A stretch of DNA of 64,000 bases from JADJLQ01 sp038251405 (GTDB taxonomy: Bacteria > Bacteroidota > Bacteroidia > Chitinophagales > Saprospiraceae), in NCBI GenBank assembly GCA_038251405.1, contig JBBSBH010000002.1:124001-188000 (forward strand), in the 5' to 3' direction. Below are positions 18,398-27,493 of this stretch, piece after piece. A program made the position numbers and the translations under genes. The notes below the pieces were generated by a model. The model did no database searches and had not been told where the DNA came from. It saw only the letters and a list, made by a program, of their open reading frames with translations. Position 1 is the stretch's first letter; every line of letters starts with the position of its first letter.

Positions 18398-18588
18398 TAC
18401 TCAGAAACCGAATTTTTCACTAGCACTCTGCCTTTGTAATACAAATCACCTTCATGCCAATAAGCACGATGTCTAAGGTGAGCTTCGTCTGTTACTTTAC
18501 AAATAGAAACATTGGGCAATTCTGCTTTGTGATGGTTTCTTCTTTTGTTTTTTCTGGATCTTGAGATCCTTGTCTTTGGATTTGGCAT
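18397..18588 (-). CDS. rpmF: Large ribosomal subunit protein bL32
   Basis: A 63-residue basic protein opening MPNPKTRISRSRKNKRRNHHKAELPN, the standard start of bL32. The zinc-binding cysteines found in some bL32 proteins are reduced to a single Cys (SICKVTDEAH), so this is a zinc-independent form. It follows yceD at 23 bp, the widely conserved yceD-rpmF arrangement, and overlaps ridA by one base. Confidence 0.95.
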   Translation of the reverse strand: MPNPKTRISRSRKNKRRNHHKAELPNVSICKVTDEAHLRHRAYWHEGDLYYKGRVLVKNSVSE

Positions 18589-18611
18589 GACAAATTATAT
18601 TTAGTATACTA

Positions 18612-19127
18612 TTAATTCAATTTTATATTTTTCAGGTTTTCCCAGATAGAACTTAGTTTATCAGCAGTCTTTTCTCCAACCTCTAAACCATTCAATTTTT
18701 TCAACATTACCTGATCACATGGTTTTCCCTTACAATCATATACATTAGTCAATGGTTTTGCAAGACAAATTAGTTCAAAGATTATTTTAGCAGCATTCCA
18801 TTCAAAAACTTTAGCATCGAGGTAAATGATTTCATCCGAATCTTCACCTTCTTCAAATTTCAGGATTAATTGGCTCTTGCTTTCAATCGGAAGATCAATG
18901 GCTACCAAACATCTATCACAATAACATTTATAAGAACCTTTGATTTCAAACTCTATATAAGCGTGATTCGATCTGCGATCTAAAATAATCATTACTTCAA
19001 AAGATCCGTCCTGTATGGGTGAATTTTCAAAATGACTAAAAAACACAGCGCCCACTACGTAGTTAAACGAATGGTTGCCAGGCTTTAACCCAGTCAGTGG
19101 AACCGTAAACTCCTTCAATGCTTCCAT
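18612..19127 (-). CDS. yceD: DUF177 (YceD) family 23S rRNA accumulation-type protein
   Basis: The DUF177/YceD family is linked to rRNA/ribosome biogenesis and is normally next to rpmF, as here. The CYCDRCLVAIDLPIESKSQLILKFEE core (about residues 74-99 of the shorter form) holds a CxxC motif, and the C-terminal GKPCDQVMLKKLN region adds another Cys. The ATG at 19127 was chosen because the protein then opens MEALKEFTVPLTGLKPG, as relatives do. An upstream in-frame ATG at 19160 would add 11 residues of no family similarity. Confidence 0.8.
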   Translation of the reverse strand: MEALKEFTVPLTGLKPGNHSFNYVVGAVFFSHFENSPIQDGSFEVMIILDRRSNHAYIEFEIKGSYKCYCDRCLVAIDLPIESKSQLILKFEEGEDSDEIIYLDAKVFEWNAAKIIFELICLAKPLTNVYDCKGKPCDQVMLKKLNGLEVGEKTADKLSSIWENLKNIKLN

Positions 19128-19254
19128 GAAAAAGACCCTTTTAGGTTTTTCGGGATGCAAATATAGATATTTTTATTAAAAATTATTTTCAGAATTTTAT
19201 ATTCCCTTTTCTACCAATAGAACAAATATATTATTCCTACATTTACAATCAATT

Positions 19255-20022
19255 ATGCCAAAGCCACTTATACTTTTAACAAACGATGATGGCCTTTTTG
19301 CACCTGGCATTAAAGCCTTGAGTAAAATCGCATCGGACTATGGCGAAATCGTAATTGTAGCACCTGATAGTCCTCAATCCGGACAGGGGCACGCTGTCAC
19401 TTTAGAGAAACCACTTCGTATCAATAGAGTCCATACTTTCGGTGAGCTAGAGGCCTATGAATGTACAGGTACTCCGGTGGATTGTGTGAAATTGGCTAAA
19501 CACCTGGTCTTGAGGGATCGTAAAGTAGATCTTTGTCTTTCAGGGATAAATCACGGGGCTAATTCATCGATAAATATAATTTACTCAGGTACCATGTCAG
19601 CTGCCATGGAAGCTTCTATAGAAGGGATTAACTCTATTGGATTTTCTTTATTAGATTTCTCATTTGAGGCAGACTTCGATTCAGCTGAGGAATATATCAG
19701 GAAAATAATTGAAAAAACACTGAATCATGGCCTCGAAAATACCAGCTTGTTAAATGTAAACATTCCTAAGTTAAAAAAACACGAATTGAAGGGTATAAAA
19801 ATTTGTCGTCAGGCTGAGGGGCGTTGGGTCGAGGAATTTATAGAAGGCAAAGATCCCCGGGGTCAAAAGTATTATTGGTTGAGTGGTAGGTTTGTCACTG
19901 AAGATGATGTTGAAGGCACTGACGAATGGGCCCTGAAAAATGGCTATATCTCGGTGGTTCCTTCAGGTCATAATCTTACCCGATATCAGGCTATTGAACC
20001 CCTAAAGCATTTTGAACTATGA
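19255..20022 (+). CDS. surE: 5'/3'-nucleotidase SurE
   Basis: A 255-residue metal-dependent phosphatase that removes phosphate from nucleoside 5'/3'-monophosphates. The diagnostic LLTNDDGLFAPGIKAL (acidic metal ligands about residues 10-11), DSPQSGQGHAVTL (Ser about 41-43) and SGINHGANSSINIIYSGTMSAAMEA (Asn ligand) are all present. It starts the plus-strand group surE - small membrane protein - lpxB - SixA-like. The stop overlaps the next ATG by four bases (ATGA), indicating coupling. Confidence 0.95.
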   Translation: MPKPLILLTNDDGLFAPGIKALSKIASDYGEIVIVAPDSPQSGQGHAVTLEKPLRINRVHTFGELEAYECTGTPVDCVKLAKHLVLRDRKVDLCLSGINHGANSSINIIYSGTMSAAMEASIEGINSIGFSLLDFSFEADFDSAEEYIRKIIEKTLNHGLENTSLLNVNIPKLKKHELKGIKICRQAEGRWVEEFIEGKDPRGQKYYWLSGRFVTEDDVEGTDEWALKNGYISVVPSGHNLTRYQAIEPLKHFEL

Positions 20023-20339
20023 AAAACCTGGTGGTTCGTATCTTCAATCACGATAAAATATTCAATGGACTTGCTTTAGGCTTGGTAATACCGCTGGCGC
20101 TTTTTGCATTACTAATGATTTTTTTCGAATCTACCGTCTTAATTCCTAAAGATGATAGCCAACCAGTGGTGCATATTCTCCGGCCCAGAACCATAGCTCT
20201 GCTCAGCTTATGTGCTAATATTGCTTTCATGCAACTTTTCAATAAAATACGATGGTATCAAAGTATGCGTGGGCTCACTGTTTCTACATTTATATGTATT
20301 TTACTTTGGCTGATAAAATATTCCCGGGATATTTTCTAA
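20019..20339 (+). CDS. Small integral membrane protein of unknown function in the surE-lpxB operon
   Basis: A 106-residue protein with about three hydrophobic segments (about residues 17-38, 53-71 and 83-99), separated by a polar loop (ESTVLIPKDDSQPVVHILRPR). No named family is recognised. The four-base overlap with surE and the 16-bp gap to lpxB argue that it is translated and belongs to the same transcript. A link to the envelope is only inferred from position. Confidence 0.7.
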   Translation: MKNLVVRIFNHDKIFNGLALGLVIPLALFALLMIFFESTVLIPKDDSQPVVHILRPRTIALLSLCANIAFMQLFNKIRWYQSMRGLTVSTFICILLWLIKYSRDIF

Positions 20340-20355
20340 ACCATAAGATAGATAG

Positions 20356-21453
20356 ATGAAATATTTTTTGATTGTGGGTGAGGCTTCAGGGGACTTACAT
20401 GGATCTAAACTTATAAGAAGACTTTTTGAATTAGACAAAAATGCCCTGATCCAAGCCTGGGGTGGAGACCTAATGTCAAAAGAAGGAGCCACTATATTGA
20501 AGCATTACCAGGAGTTAGCGTTTATGGGATTCGCAGAGGTAATTGCCAATATTGGTACTATTTATAAAAATTTCAAAATCTGTAAATCCCAAATCTTAGC
20601 ATTTAATCCTGATGCCATAATATTCGTTGACTATCCTGGATTTAACTTGCGAATGGCTCAGTGGGCAAAAAAGGCAGATTTCAAAACTTTTTATTATATC
20701 TCCCCTCAGCTATGGGCATGGAAAGAAGGTCGGGTAAAACATATAAAATCCTCTGTGGATCAATTATATACCATTTTACCTTTTGAAAATAATTTTTATA
20801 AAAAATATGAAGTTTATCCTGAATACGTAGGCCATCCTCTTTTAGAAGCAATTGCAGAATTCACTCCTGACACAGAAATTTCAAAACAATTTTTAAATAA
20901 AAAAATATTGGCTTTATTACCCGGGAGCAGAAAGCAGGAAATCTCTAAAATGCTGCCTTTATATCTGAAAGCAGCTAAGAATTTCCCTGATTATACACCT
21001 GTTATTGCTGCTGCTCCTTCGCTGTCAATGGCATTTTATGAAAGTTTTTTAAACAAAGAGGAATCAAAATCAGTGATTTTTCAAGGAAAGACCTATTCCA
21101 TTCTGGCTGCCGCTTCACTGGCCTGGGTAAGCTCTGGAACCGCCACTTTGGAGACTGCTTTATTTGGCGTACCACAAATTGTATGCTATACCGGTAATAG
21201 GCTGTCCTATCTGATTGCAAAAAAATTAATAAAAGTAAAATACATATCATTGGTAAATTTAATTTTAGATAAGCCTTTACTAAAAGAATTGATCCAGGAT
21301 GAGTTTACCGTTTCAAATCTAGTAGCTGAAACGAACAAATTAGATTCAGAAAAGATTAAGACGGAGTATTTTAAATTACATGATTTACTATTACCTGATA
21401 ATGCTTCTTTTCAAGTGGCTAATTCCATAATTTCAAAACTAAAATCAGTATGA
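20356..21453 (+). CDS. lpxB: Lipid-A-disaccharide synthase
   Basis: A 365-residue GT19 enzyme that joins UDP-2,3-diacylglucosamine and lipid X to form the lipid A disaccharide at the inner membrane. Motifs are VGEASGDLHGSKLI (start), WGGDLM, the catalytic DYPGFNLRMAQWAKK (about residues 95-109), YYISPQLWAWKEGRVKHIK, YVGHPLLEA, LLPGSRKQEI and SSGTATLETALFGVPQIVCY. Its stop overlaps the next start by four bases. Together with waaA and the heptose kinase it shows that this organism makes Kdo-lipid A. Confidence 0.96.
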   Translation: MKYFLIVGEASGDLHGSKLIRRLFELDKNALIQAWGGDLMSKEGATILKHYQELAFMGFAEVIANIGTIYKNFKICKSQILAFNPDAIIFVDYPGFNLRMAQWAKKADFKTFYYISPQLWAWKEGRVKHIKSSVDQLYTILPFENNFYKKYEVYPEYVGHPLLEAIAEFTPDTEISKQFLNKKILALLPGSRKQEISKMLPLYLKAAKNFPDYTPVIAAAPSLSMAFYESFLNKEESKSVIFQGKTYSILAAASLAWVSSGTATLETALFGVPQIVCYTGNRLSYLIAKKLIKVKYISLVNLILDKPLLKELIQDEFTVSNLVAETNKLDSEKIKTEYFKLHDLLLPDNASFQVANSIISKLKSV

Positions 21454-21926
21454 AAAAATTAGTTGTCCTGGCCCTGTTTACCCTGGTAGCCTGCACTTCG
21501 ACCAGAACTATATTTATAGTGAGACATGCTGAAAAAATAGATGATAGTCGGGATCCCGATTTGAGTGAAACCGGTAAGCTAAGGGCTCAAAAATTAGCAA
21601 AAATTTTAGCTGATAAATCCATCCAGGAAATATTTAGCACGGACTATAAAAGGACGCTACAAACGGCTAATCCTTTGGCTCAGTTAAATGGCATTACCAT
21701 CCAGATTTATAAGCCGGATACTCTGGATCTATTTGCTAAAAGAATAGTAAAGAGTGAGAAGAATGTCCTGGTAGTTGGTCATAGTAATTCTACATTAAGT
21801 CTGTTGGATGCCATGGGTCTTGTCCACTCCATAAAAAAGATTGATGAGACTGATTATTCCAATTTATTTATCGTTCGCCTGAAGGGCTCAAAACCGAAAA
21901 TGTCACTGGAAGAATCTAAATTTTAA
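21450..21926 (+). CDS. SixA-like histidine phosphatase, predicted lipoprotein
   Basis: A 158-residue branch-1 histidine phosphatase. The catalytic RHAEK motif (RHAEKIDDSRDPDLSETGKLRAQKLA, His about residue 26) and the second His in VVGHSNSTLSLLDAM are present. The N-terminus MKKLVVLALFTLVACTS has a lipobox (LVAC), so the enzyme is probably anchored in the periplasm or outer membrane, unlike cytosolic SixA. The start overlaps lpxB by four bases. The substrate is unknown. Confidence 0.8.
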   Translation: MKKLVVLALFTLVACTSTRTIFIVRHAEKIDDSRDPDLSETGKLRAQKLAKILADKSIQEIFSTDYKRTLQTANPLAQLNGITIQIYKPDTLDLFAKRIVKSEKNVLVVGHSNSTLSLLDAMGLVHSIKKIDETDYSNLFIVRLKGSKPKMSLEESKF

Positions 21927-22026
21927 TATTCAAACAAGAAACAAATTTTCCAGAAAGATAGGTTGAGGACTTATGCGATGCGTTTAAACCGAATCTTCTC
22001 CTTTTTCATATTAAATAAACATTTAA

Positions 22027-22034
22027 TATATTTG
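22027..22034 (+). promoter_or_regulatory. Putative -7 promoter element for murA
   Basis: TATATTTG matches TAnnTTTG and lies 22 bp before the murA ATG. Confidence 0.45.
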
Positions 22035-22056
22035 AGGCATCTAAATATCCATATTC

Positions 22057-23367
22057 ATGTTTACAGATTCGTTCCAGGTAATAGGTGGTAAAAAGCTAAA
22101 AGGTGATTTACATCCCCAGGGGGCAAAGAATGAAGCCTTACAAGTACTTTGTGCTGTATTACTTTCTCAAGAAAAAGTCACTATTTCTAATTTACCCAAT
22201 ATCCTGGATATTCAACGAATGATAGAATTATTGGATGGATTGGGAGCCCAGGTGGAAAAAATAGATGAAGGAACCTATGCATTCACCGCCCGGGAAATTG
22301 ACACCCAATATATTGAAAGTGAGGAATTTGATAAAAAAGCCAAATCTATCAGAGGATCAGTCATGTTGATAGGGCCATTATTAGCGAGATTAGGCAAAAT
22401 GTATTTACCCAAACCCGGCGGCGACAAAATAGGAAGAAGAAGGCTTGATACCCATTTTACAGGACTCACTCAGCTAGGAGCTAAAGTGGAATATGATGCA
22501 TCCAAAGCTCAATATTTTATTGAATCAAAAAAACTGAAAGGCACCTATATTTTAATGGATGAAATTTCAGTTACGGGCACCGCCAATGTAATCATGGCTG
22601 CCTGTTTTGCTGAAGGCATGACCACGATCTACAATGCAGCCTGTGAACCCTATATTCAGCAGTTATGTAAAATGCTCGCCAGGATGGGTGCCCGGATAGA
22701 TGGTATTGGCTCCAATCTTCTTTACATTACGGGAGTGACTTCTTTGACGGGTACCGATCATAAATGTCTACCGGACATGATTGAGGTAGGTAGTTTCATA
22801 GGTTTGGCCGCTATGACCCAATCAGAAATTACAATTAAAAATGCAGGCATAAAAGACCTGGGTATTATACCGGAAGTTTTTAGAAAAATGGGTGTCACGG
22901 TTACAGAAAAAGGGGATGATTTATATATTCCGGCACAAGAAGAATATGAGATTTCCACATTTATGGATGGATCTATACTTTCCATTTATGACGCCCCGTG
23001 GCCCGGATTTACACCGGATTTAATGAGTATAATTGTGGTATTAGCGACGCAATCGAAAGGAAGCGTGCTGGTACATCAAAAAATGTTTGAAAGCAGATTG
23101 TTTTTTGTGGATAAATTGATCGATATGGGTGCTCAGATCATTCTTTGCGATCCGCACAGAGCTACTGTAATTGGGTTAAATCGAAAATATCATTTACGGG
23201 GTATTGAGATGAGTTCTCCAGACATTCGTGCAGGGGTAGCTTTACTTCTTGCAGCCATGAGTGCTAAAGGCACCAGCTTAATTCATAATGTGAACCAAAT
23301 CGATCGTGGGTACCAAAATATAGATGGGAGGCTGAATGCCATAGGAGCAGAGATAAAGCGATTATAA
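22057..23367 (+). CDS. murA: UDP-N-acetylglucosamine 1-carboxyvinyltransferase (Asp-type active site)
   Basis: A 436-residue EPSP-synthase-fold enzyme that transfers enolpyruvate from PEP to UDP-GlcNAc, the first committed step of peptidoglycan synthesis. The Lys in PQGAKNEALQVL and the segments KSIRGSVMLIGPLLAR, RRRLDTHF and GYQNIDGRLNAIGAEI are standard. The active-site loop reads PGGDKIG: residue 123 is Asp (GAC, 22423-22425), where Escherichia coli MurA has the catalytic Cys115 in GCAIG. Asp at this site is known from mycobacterial, chlamydial and Borrelia enzymes and gives fosfomycin insensitivity. The gene appears monocistronic. Confidence 0.96.
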   Translation: MFTDSFQVIGGKKLKGDLHPQGAKNEALQVLCAVLLSQEKVTISNLPNILDIQRMIELLDGLGAQVEKIDEGTYAFTAREIDTQYIESEEFDKKAKSIRGSVMLIGPLLARLGKMYLPKPGGDKIGRRRLDTHFTGLTQLGAKVEYDASKAQYFIESKKLKGTYILMDEISVTGTANVIMAACFAEGMTTIYNAACEPYIQQLCKMLARMGARIDGIGSNLLYITGVTSLTGTDHKCLPDMIEVGSFIGLAAMTQSEITIKNAGIKDLGIIPEVFRKMGVTVTEKGDDLYIPAQEEYEISTFMDGSILSIYDAPWPGFTPDLMSIIVVLATQSKGSVLVHQKMFESRLFFVDKLIDMGAQIILCDPHRATVIGLNRKYHLRGIEMSSPDIRAGVALLLAAMSAKGTSLIHNVNQIDRGYQNIDGRLNAIGAEIKRL

Positions 23368-23446
23368 ATCCTATTAAAAAAAATTTAGTCTCAAAAGCCG
23401 ACATCATTAATAATACAGCAGTGCTGAATTTTACTCATATTGCGGC

Positions 23447-24556
23447 ATGAAAAAGACCATTGCGGTACTCCCGGGCGACGGTATTGGACCAGAAGTAATT
23501 CAGCAGGCTATCAAAACAATCAAGTCTCTTGAACAAAAATTTGATCATCAATTTGAATTAAAAGAATATCTACTGGGAGCAGCCGCCATGAATCAGAATC
23601 TAGAGCCCCTCCCTGATGAAACCTTGAAAGGTTGTCTCGATGCGGATGCCGTGTTAGTTGGTGCTGTAGGAGACCCTAAATATGATCGCAATCTGAATGC
23701 AACTGTGAGACCAGAACACGGACTATTGAGCTTGCGTAGAAAATTAGAAATCCATACTAATGTAAGACCGATAAAATCTTACCGAAAACTATATTCACTT
23801 TCTCCACTCAAAGAAGAGCAAATACAAAATGTGGATTTGACTATTTTCAGGGAATTAACAGGGGGGTTATATTTTGGAAAAAAACAAAAAGATGAATTGG
23901 GAATGTGGGCGCTGGATGAATGTTTTTACCACAAAGATGAAATAGTACGGGTAGCCAGACTAGCCTTTGATGAAAGCAGACAACGCCGTAAAAAACTCAC
24001 TTTAGTAGACAAAGCAAATATTTTAGAAACAGGAAGATTATGGAGAACCACTGTAATTGAAATTCAAAAAAATGAATTTCCCGATATTGAATTGGATTTT
24101 CTTTTCATAGACAATGCTGCTATGCAATTAATATTGAATCCCCGGCAGTTTGATGTCATTCTTACCTCAAATTTATTTGGAGATATCCTTTCGGATGAAG
24201 CGAGCGTAATTGTTGGTTCTATTGGTTTACTACCATCAGGATCCTATGGCGAAGGTGACAAAGCCTTGTTTGAACCTATTCATGGTTCTTATCCTCAGGC
24301 AGCAGGCAGAAATATCGCCAATCCACTAGCGAGTATATTATCTGTGGCAATGATGATGGAACATTTTGAATTGCATCAAGAGGAAGATCTCATTCACAGT
24401 TGTGTAGATTTTGTAATTCAAGAAGGGCTCGGAACTATGGACATGGCTCCAAGGCAAATGATTTCTTGCTCAGCTTTAGGAAATTTCATTGCCAGTCTAT
24501 TAGTAGCACCCAAAAATACCTGGGGAGAAATGAGAAAAAATGTTGTGCTGAATTAA
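23447..24556 (+). CDS. leuB: 3-isopropylmalate dehydrogenase
   Basis: A 369-residue member of the isocitrate/isopropylmalate dehydrogenase family. It has the start AVLPGDGIGPEVIQQAIKTI, the substrate loop ARP-type Arg/Leu region GLLSLRRKLEIHTNVRPIK, and the Mg-binding and dimer region NLFGDILSDEASVIVGSIGLLPSG. The NAD site is EPIHGSYPQAAGRNIANPLA. It catalyses the oxidative decarboxylation step of leucine synthesis. No leuA/C/D genes are adjacent, so leuB is separated from the rest of the pathway here. A short CAGCAGTGCTG palindrome (23419-23429) lies 17 bp upstream. Confidence 0.93.
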   Translation: MKKTIAVLPGDGIGPEVIQQAIKTIKSLEQKFDHQFELKEYLLGAAAMNQNLEPLPDETLKGCLDADAVLVGAVGDPKYDRNLNATVRPEHGLLSLRRKLEIHTNVRPIKSYRKLYSLSPLKEEQIQNVDLTIFRELTGGLYFGKKQKDELGMWALDECFYHKDEIVRVARLAFDESRQRRKKLTLVDKANILETGRLWRTTVIEIQKNEFPDIELDFLFIDNAAMQLILNPRQFDVILTSNLFGDILSDEASVIVGSIGLLPSGSYGEGDKALFEPIHGSYPQAAGRNIANPLASILSVAMMMEHFELHQEEDLIHSCVDFVIQEGLGTMDMAPRQMISCSALGNFIASLLVAPKNTWGEMRKNVVLN

Positions 24557-24561
24557 TCAGA

Positions 24562-25530
24562 TCATGATTTTCTTTGAATAGTAAAGTCTATCAGTGACTC
24601 CAGACCCTGTCTGGCTTGAGATGATGGAAACTCCAATAGTGCATTCTTAGCCTTATTAGCAAAATCGTTCATTACTTGAGTGCTATACTCGAGCCCTCCG
24701 GATAATTTCACCTGCTCTATAATTTTTTTTACCAACTTTTTATCGTTGCTTTTATTGCGAATAATATTAATAATTTCCTTTTTTTGACTGCGGTCAATTT
24801 TATTCAAGGTATAAATTAAAGGGAGGGTCATTTTCTTTTCTTTAATGTCGATGCCGGTAGGTTTACCAATATCATCATCTCCAAAATCAAACAGATCATC
24901 TTTAATCTGAAAAGCCATTCCTATCCACTCTCCTATTTGCTTTACCCTTTGAATCTTTTCTGTGTCATTGGATACTGAAGCAGCGCCAGCAGCACAGGAT
25001 GCTGCTATCAGAGAAGCAGTTTTTTGTCGGATAATATCAAAATATACTGATTCTTCTATATCCAATTTCCTGGCTTTTTCAATTTGGAGAAGTTCACCCT
25101 CACTCAATTCTTTAATTGCAGCATTCAATATATACAATACTTCAAATTGTTTTTCTTTCAAAGCTAAATCCAGACCAGTAGAGAATAAATAGTCGCCTAC
25201 CAAAACTGCAATTTTGTTTTTCCATAATGCATTTACAGAAAAAAAACCTCTTCTCAACATGCTATCATCTACTACATCGTCATGGACCAAAGTAGCTGTA
25301 TGAATAATCTCTACTAAAGCAGCCGCGGTATAGGTGGCAGGAGTGATTTCACTAAGCAACTGTGCGCTAAAAAATACAAACATGGGTCGCACTTGCTTCC
25401 CTTTTCTTTTGACCAGGTAATAGGTAATACGATCCAATAAAGAAACCTGACTGTGCATGGCTTTTTTAAAATACTCTTCAAATTCAGCCAGTTCTTTTGA
25501 AATGGGCTGCTGGATCGTCTTAAGATTCAT
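24562..25530 (-). CDS. All-trans polyprenyl diphosphate synthase
   Basis: A 322-residue trans-isoprenyl diphosphate synthase. The first Asp-rich motif is in LVHDDVVDDSMLRRG (about residues 78-92) and the second in FQIKDDLFDFGDD (about 208-220), with the conserved GKQVRP near residue 44. Such enzymes make the side chain of menaquinone or ubiquinone. Residues just before the first motif set product length, but the length cannot be called by eye. It is convergent with leuB (5 bp apart). Confidence 0.9.
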   Translation of the reverse strand: MNLKTIQQPISKELAEFEEYFKKAMHSQVSLLDRITYYLVKRKGKQVRPMFVFFSAQLLSEITPATYTAAALVEIIHTATLVHDDVVDDSMLRRGFFSVNALWKNKIAVLVGDYLFSTGLDLALKEKQFEVLYILNAAIKELSEGELLQIEKARKLDIEESVYFDIIRQKTASLIAASCAAGAASVSNDTEKIQRVKQIGEWIGMAFQIKDDLFDFGDDDIGKPTGIDIKEKKMTLPLIYTLNKIDRSQKKEIINIIRNKSNDKKLVKKIIEQVKLSGGLEYSTQVMNDFANKAKNALLEFPSSQARQGLESLIDFTIQRKS

Positions 25531-25722
25531 GAAATCTGCTTAAATTCGAGCTCACAAGATACCAATATTGTTTTAGCTTCGTTCTCTCATTTATAATCAC
25601 TTTGTGTTATTCAGATGTCGCTTATAAATCAGACTATCAATGCTTTATACACAATTCGTCTATTTTTAATCATATCTGCAATAATAAACTCCCTGAAATG
25701 CAGAACTGAATGACGATATTTT

Positions 25723-25730
25723 TAATTTTG
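25723..25730 (+). promoter_or_regulatory. Putative -7 promoter element
   Basis: TAATTTTG matches TAnnTTTG, 10 bp before the ATG at 25741. Confidence 0.35.
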
Positions 25731-25740
25731 CAATCCCTTC

Positions 25741-26691
25741 ATGCTGTCCATATTTAGAAAGAATAGTTTTTTTAATAGCCTGATGTTATTGGTTTATGCC
25801 ATTGTACTTCAGATTATTCCTGCGATATGGGGCCACCAGTTCTATGATCAGGTGCCTTTAGGGGGACCCTTTACGCCGGTTTTCCATATTTTATTATTAT
25901 TTGTTCAGGCCGTTTTTATTAATAAGATGGTGATTGAAAATAGGCTGCATCGGGAGATCATGCTTTTCCCTGGACTATTTTTTATTCTCTTTTCATCACT
26001 AATACCTCCCTTTTGGGGTATGAGTCATATCCATCTTGCCAATTTTTTTGTGATTTGGGGATTGTTTGAGCTATTTCAAATATATAAGACAGGGAACCCT
26101 GCTATTCATATTTTTAATGCTTCGTTTCTTATAGGAATTGCTTCTATTATTTGTCCCCCTGTTGCTATTTATTTACTACTGATTTTCCTGGGAATTAATA
26201 ATCTCAAAAAAATGGAACTGGTTCATATCCTTCAAATATTTATTGGTGGCTTTATTCCCTGGTTTCTCTGGATTACTTTCAAAATATGGAACGGTCATGA
26301 ATCGGACATAACACGCGTGTTGCCAGCTCATTTTGGCAATAATTTTTTTAAATTTAGCGGCAGTCCATTGGATTACGTTTACTTAATTGTTTTTGGTGTA
26401 TTGTGTCTCTATCTGTTGGTCTCTTTTAATGAAATCAGAAAGAAAAAGCATATTCAGGCACAGAAAAAAGTAGATATTTTATTTTTATCACTAGTCACGA
26501 GTTTGGTTGTTTTGATTTTCCATCAATATTTGGATAACAGTGTATTATTGTTTACTGTTCCTTATATTGGTATTTTTATAGGGCTTCAATTTTCAAATAT
26601 CAGAAATAACGGAGTAGCAGAAATGCTACATTTTATTTTGTTTGCTACTATAATTATATATCAAATATTAACCTATTTTAAATTTAGTTGA
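25741..26691 (+). CDS. Multi-pass membrane protein, DUF6427-like
   Basis: A 316-residue protein with about eight or nine hydrophobic segments spread over its whole length (for example LMLLVYAIVLQIIPAIW, ILLLFVQAVFI, ASIICPPVAIYLLLIFLG, LVTSLVVLIFH, MLHFILFATIIIYQIL). The opening MLSIFRKNSFFNSLMLL and general layout recall the Bacteroidota-specific DUF6427 family; that name is given from memory with moderate confidence. No catalytic motif is seen. It is three bases upstream of purQ and is likely co-transcribed with it, though no functional link is evident. Confidence 0.65.
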   Translation: MLSIFRKNSFFNSLMLLVYAIVLQIIPAIWGHQFYDQVPLGGPFTPVFHILLLFVQAVFINKMVIENRLHREIMLFPGLFFILFSSLIPPFWGMSHIHLANFFVIWGLFELFQIYKTGNPAIHIFNASFLIGIASIICPPVAIYLLLIFLGINNLKKMELVHILQIFIGGFIPWFLWITFKIWNGHESDITRVLPAHFGNNFFKFSGSPLDYVYLIVFGVLCLYLLVSFNEIRKKKHIQAQKKVDILFLSLVTSLVVLIFHQYLDNSVLLFTVPYIGIFIGLQFSNIRNNGVAEMLHFILFATIIIYQILTYFKFS

Positions 26692-26694
26692 ACC

Positions 26695-27408
26695 ATGACA
26701 AAAACTTTTAAATTTGGAGTAGTAGTTTTCCCGGGCTCAAATTGTGATGACGACCTGATACATGTATTAGGAGAAGTCTGTAAAGTTCATGTGGAGAAAA
26801 TCTGGCACAAGGAACATCATTTACCCAGGGTAGATGGAATTTTTTTACCCGGAGGCTTTTCATATGGAGATTATTTGAGGTCAGGTGCCATCGCGCGATA
26901 TGCCAATATCATGCCTGAAATAAGTGCTTTTGCACAACATGGTGGATTTGTTTGGGGCATTTGCAATGGATTCCAAATACTTTGTGAAGCAGGCCTGTTG
27001 CCCGGAGCTCTGCTCTCCAACCGGGATCAAAAATTTATATGCGAAAATATTTATCTCAAGACTATAACCACTAATAGCATTATCAGTAATCTTTTACTTG
27101 AAGATCAGGTGCTAAAGATGCCGATTGCACATGCAGATGGAAGATATTATGCAGACGAGAACACATTGAAAGAAATGGTGACCAATGACCAAATTATTTT
27201 TAAATACGCGGATCGAAATGGAAATACTACAGAATCTGCCAATATCAATGGATCCCTGTTAAATATTGCCGGGATTTGCAATAAAACCAGAAATGTTTAT
27301 GGTATGATGCCCCACCCTGAGCGCGCAGCTGAAGCTATATTAGGGAATGTGGATGGATATAAAATGATGGAGTCTATGTTATATCATTTTGCTTCCGTTT
27401 TGGTTTAA
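26695..27408 (+). CDS. purQ: Phosphoribosylformylglycinamidine synthase, glutaminase subunit
   Basis: A 237-residue class I glutamine amidotransferase. It opens VVVFPGSNCDDDLIHVL, and the nucleophile elbow GICNGFQILCEAGLLPGAL holds the catalytic Cys. The C-terminal GMMPHPERAAE holds the His and Glu of the triad. It supplies ammonia for the fourth step of purine synthesis. A separate PurQ implies the three-part PurS/PurL/PurQ enzyme rather than the large fused PurL. No purS or purL is adjacent. Confidence 0.95.
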   Translation: MTKTFKFGVVVFPGSNCDDDLIHVLGEVCKVHVEKIWHKEHHLPRVDGIFLPGGFSYGDYLRSGAIARYANIMPEISAFAQHGGFVWGICNGFQILCEAGLLPGALLSNRDQKFICENIYLKTITTNSIISNLLLEDQVLKMPIAHADGRYYADENTLKEMVTNDQIIFKYADRNGNTTESANINGSLLNIAGICNKTRNVYGMMPHPERAAEAILGNVDGYKMMESMLYHFASVLV

Positions 27409-27467
27409 CAAGTTGGCAATGAGGTTAATTATTTCTTAACCAAGTACATACACGTATAATTAGATTG

Positions 27468-27475
27468 TATTTTTG
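27468..27475 (+). promoter_or_regulatory. Putative -7 promoter element
   Basis: TATTTTTG matches TAnnTTTG. It overlaps a possible TTG start at 27473, which argues that the true start is the ATG at 27494. Confidence 0.4.
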
Positions 27476-27493
27476 CTTTCCAATCCTATAACT

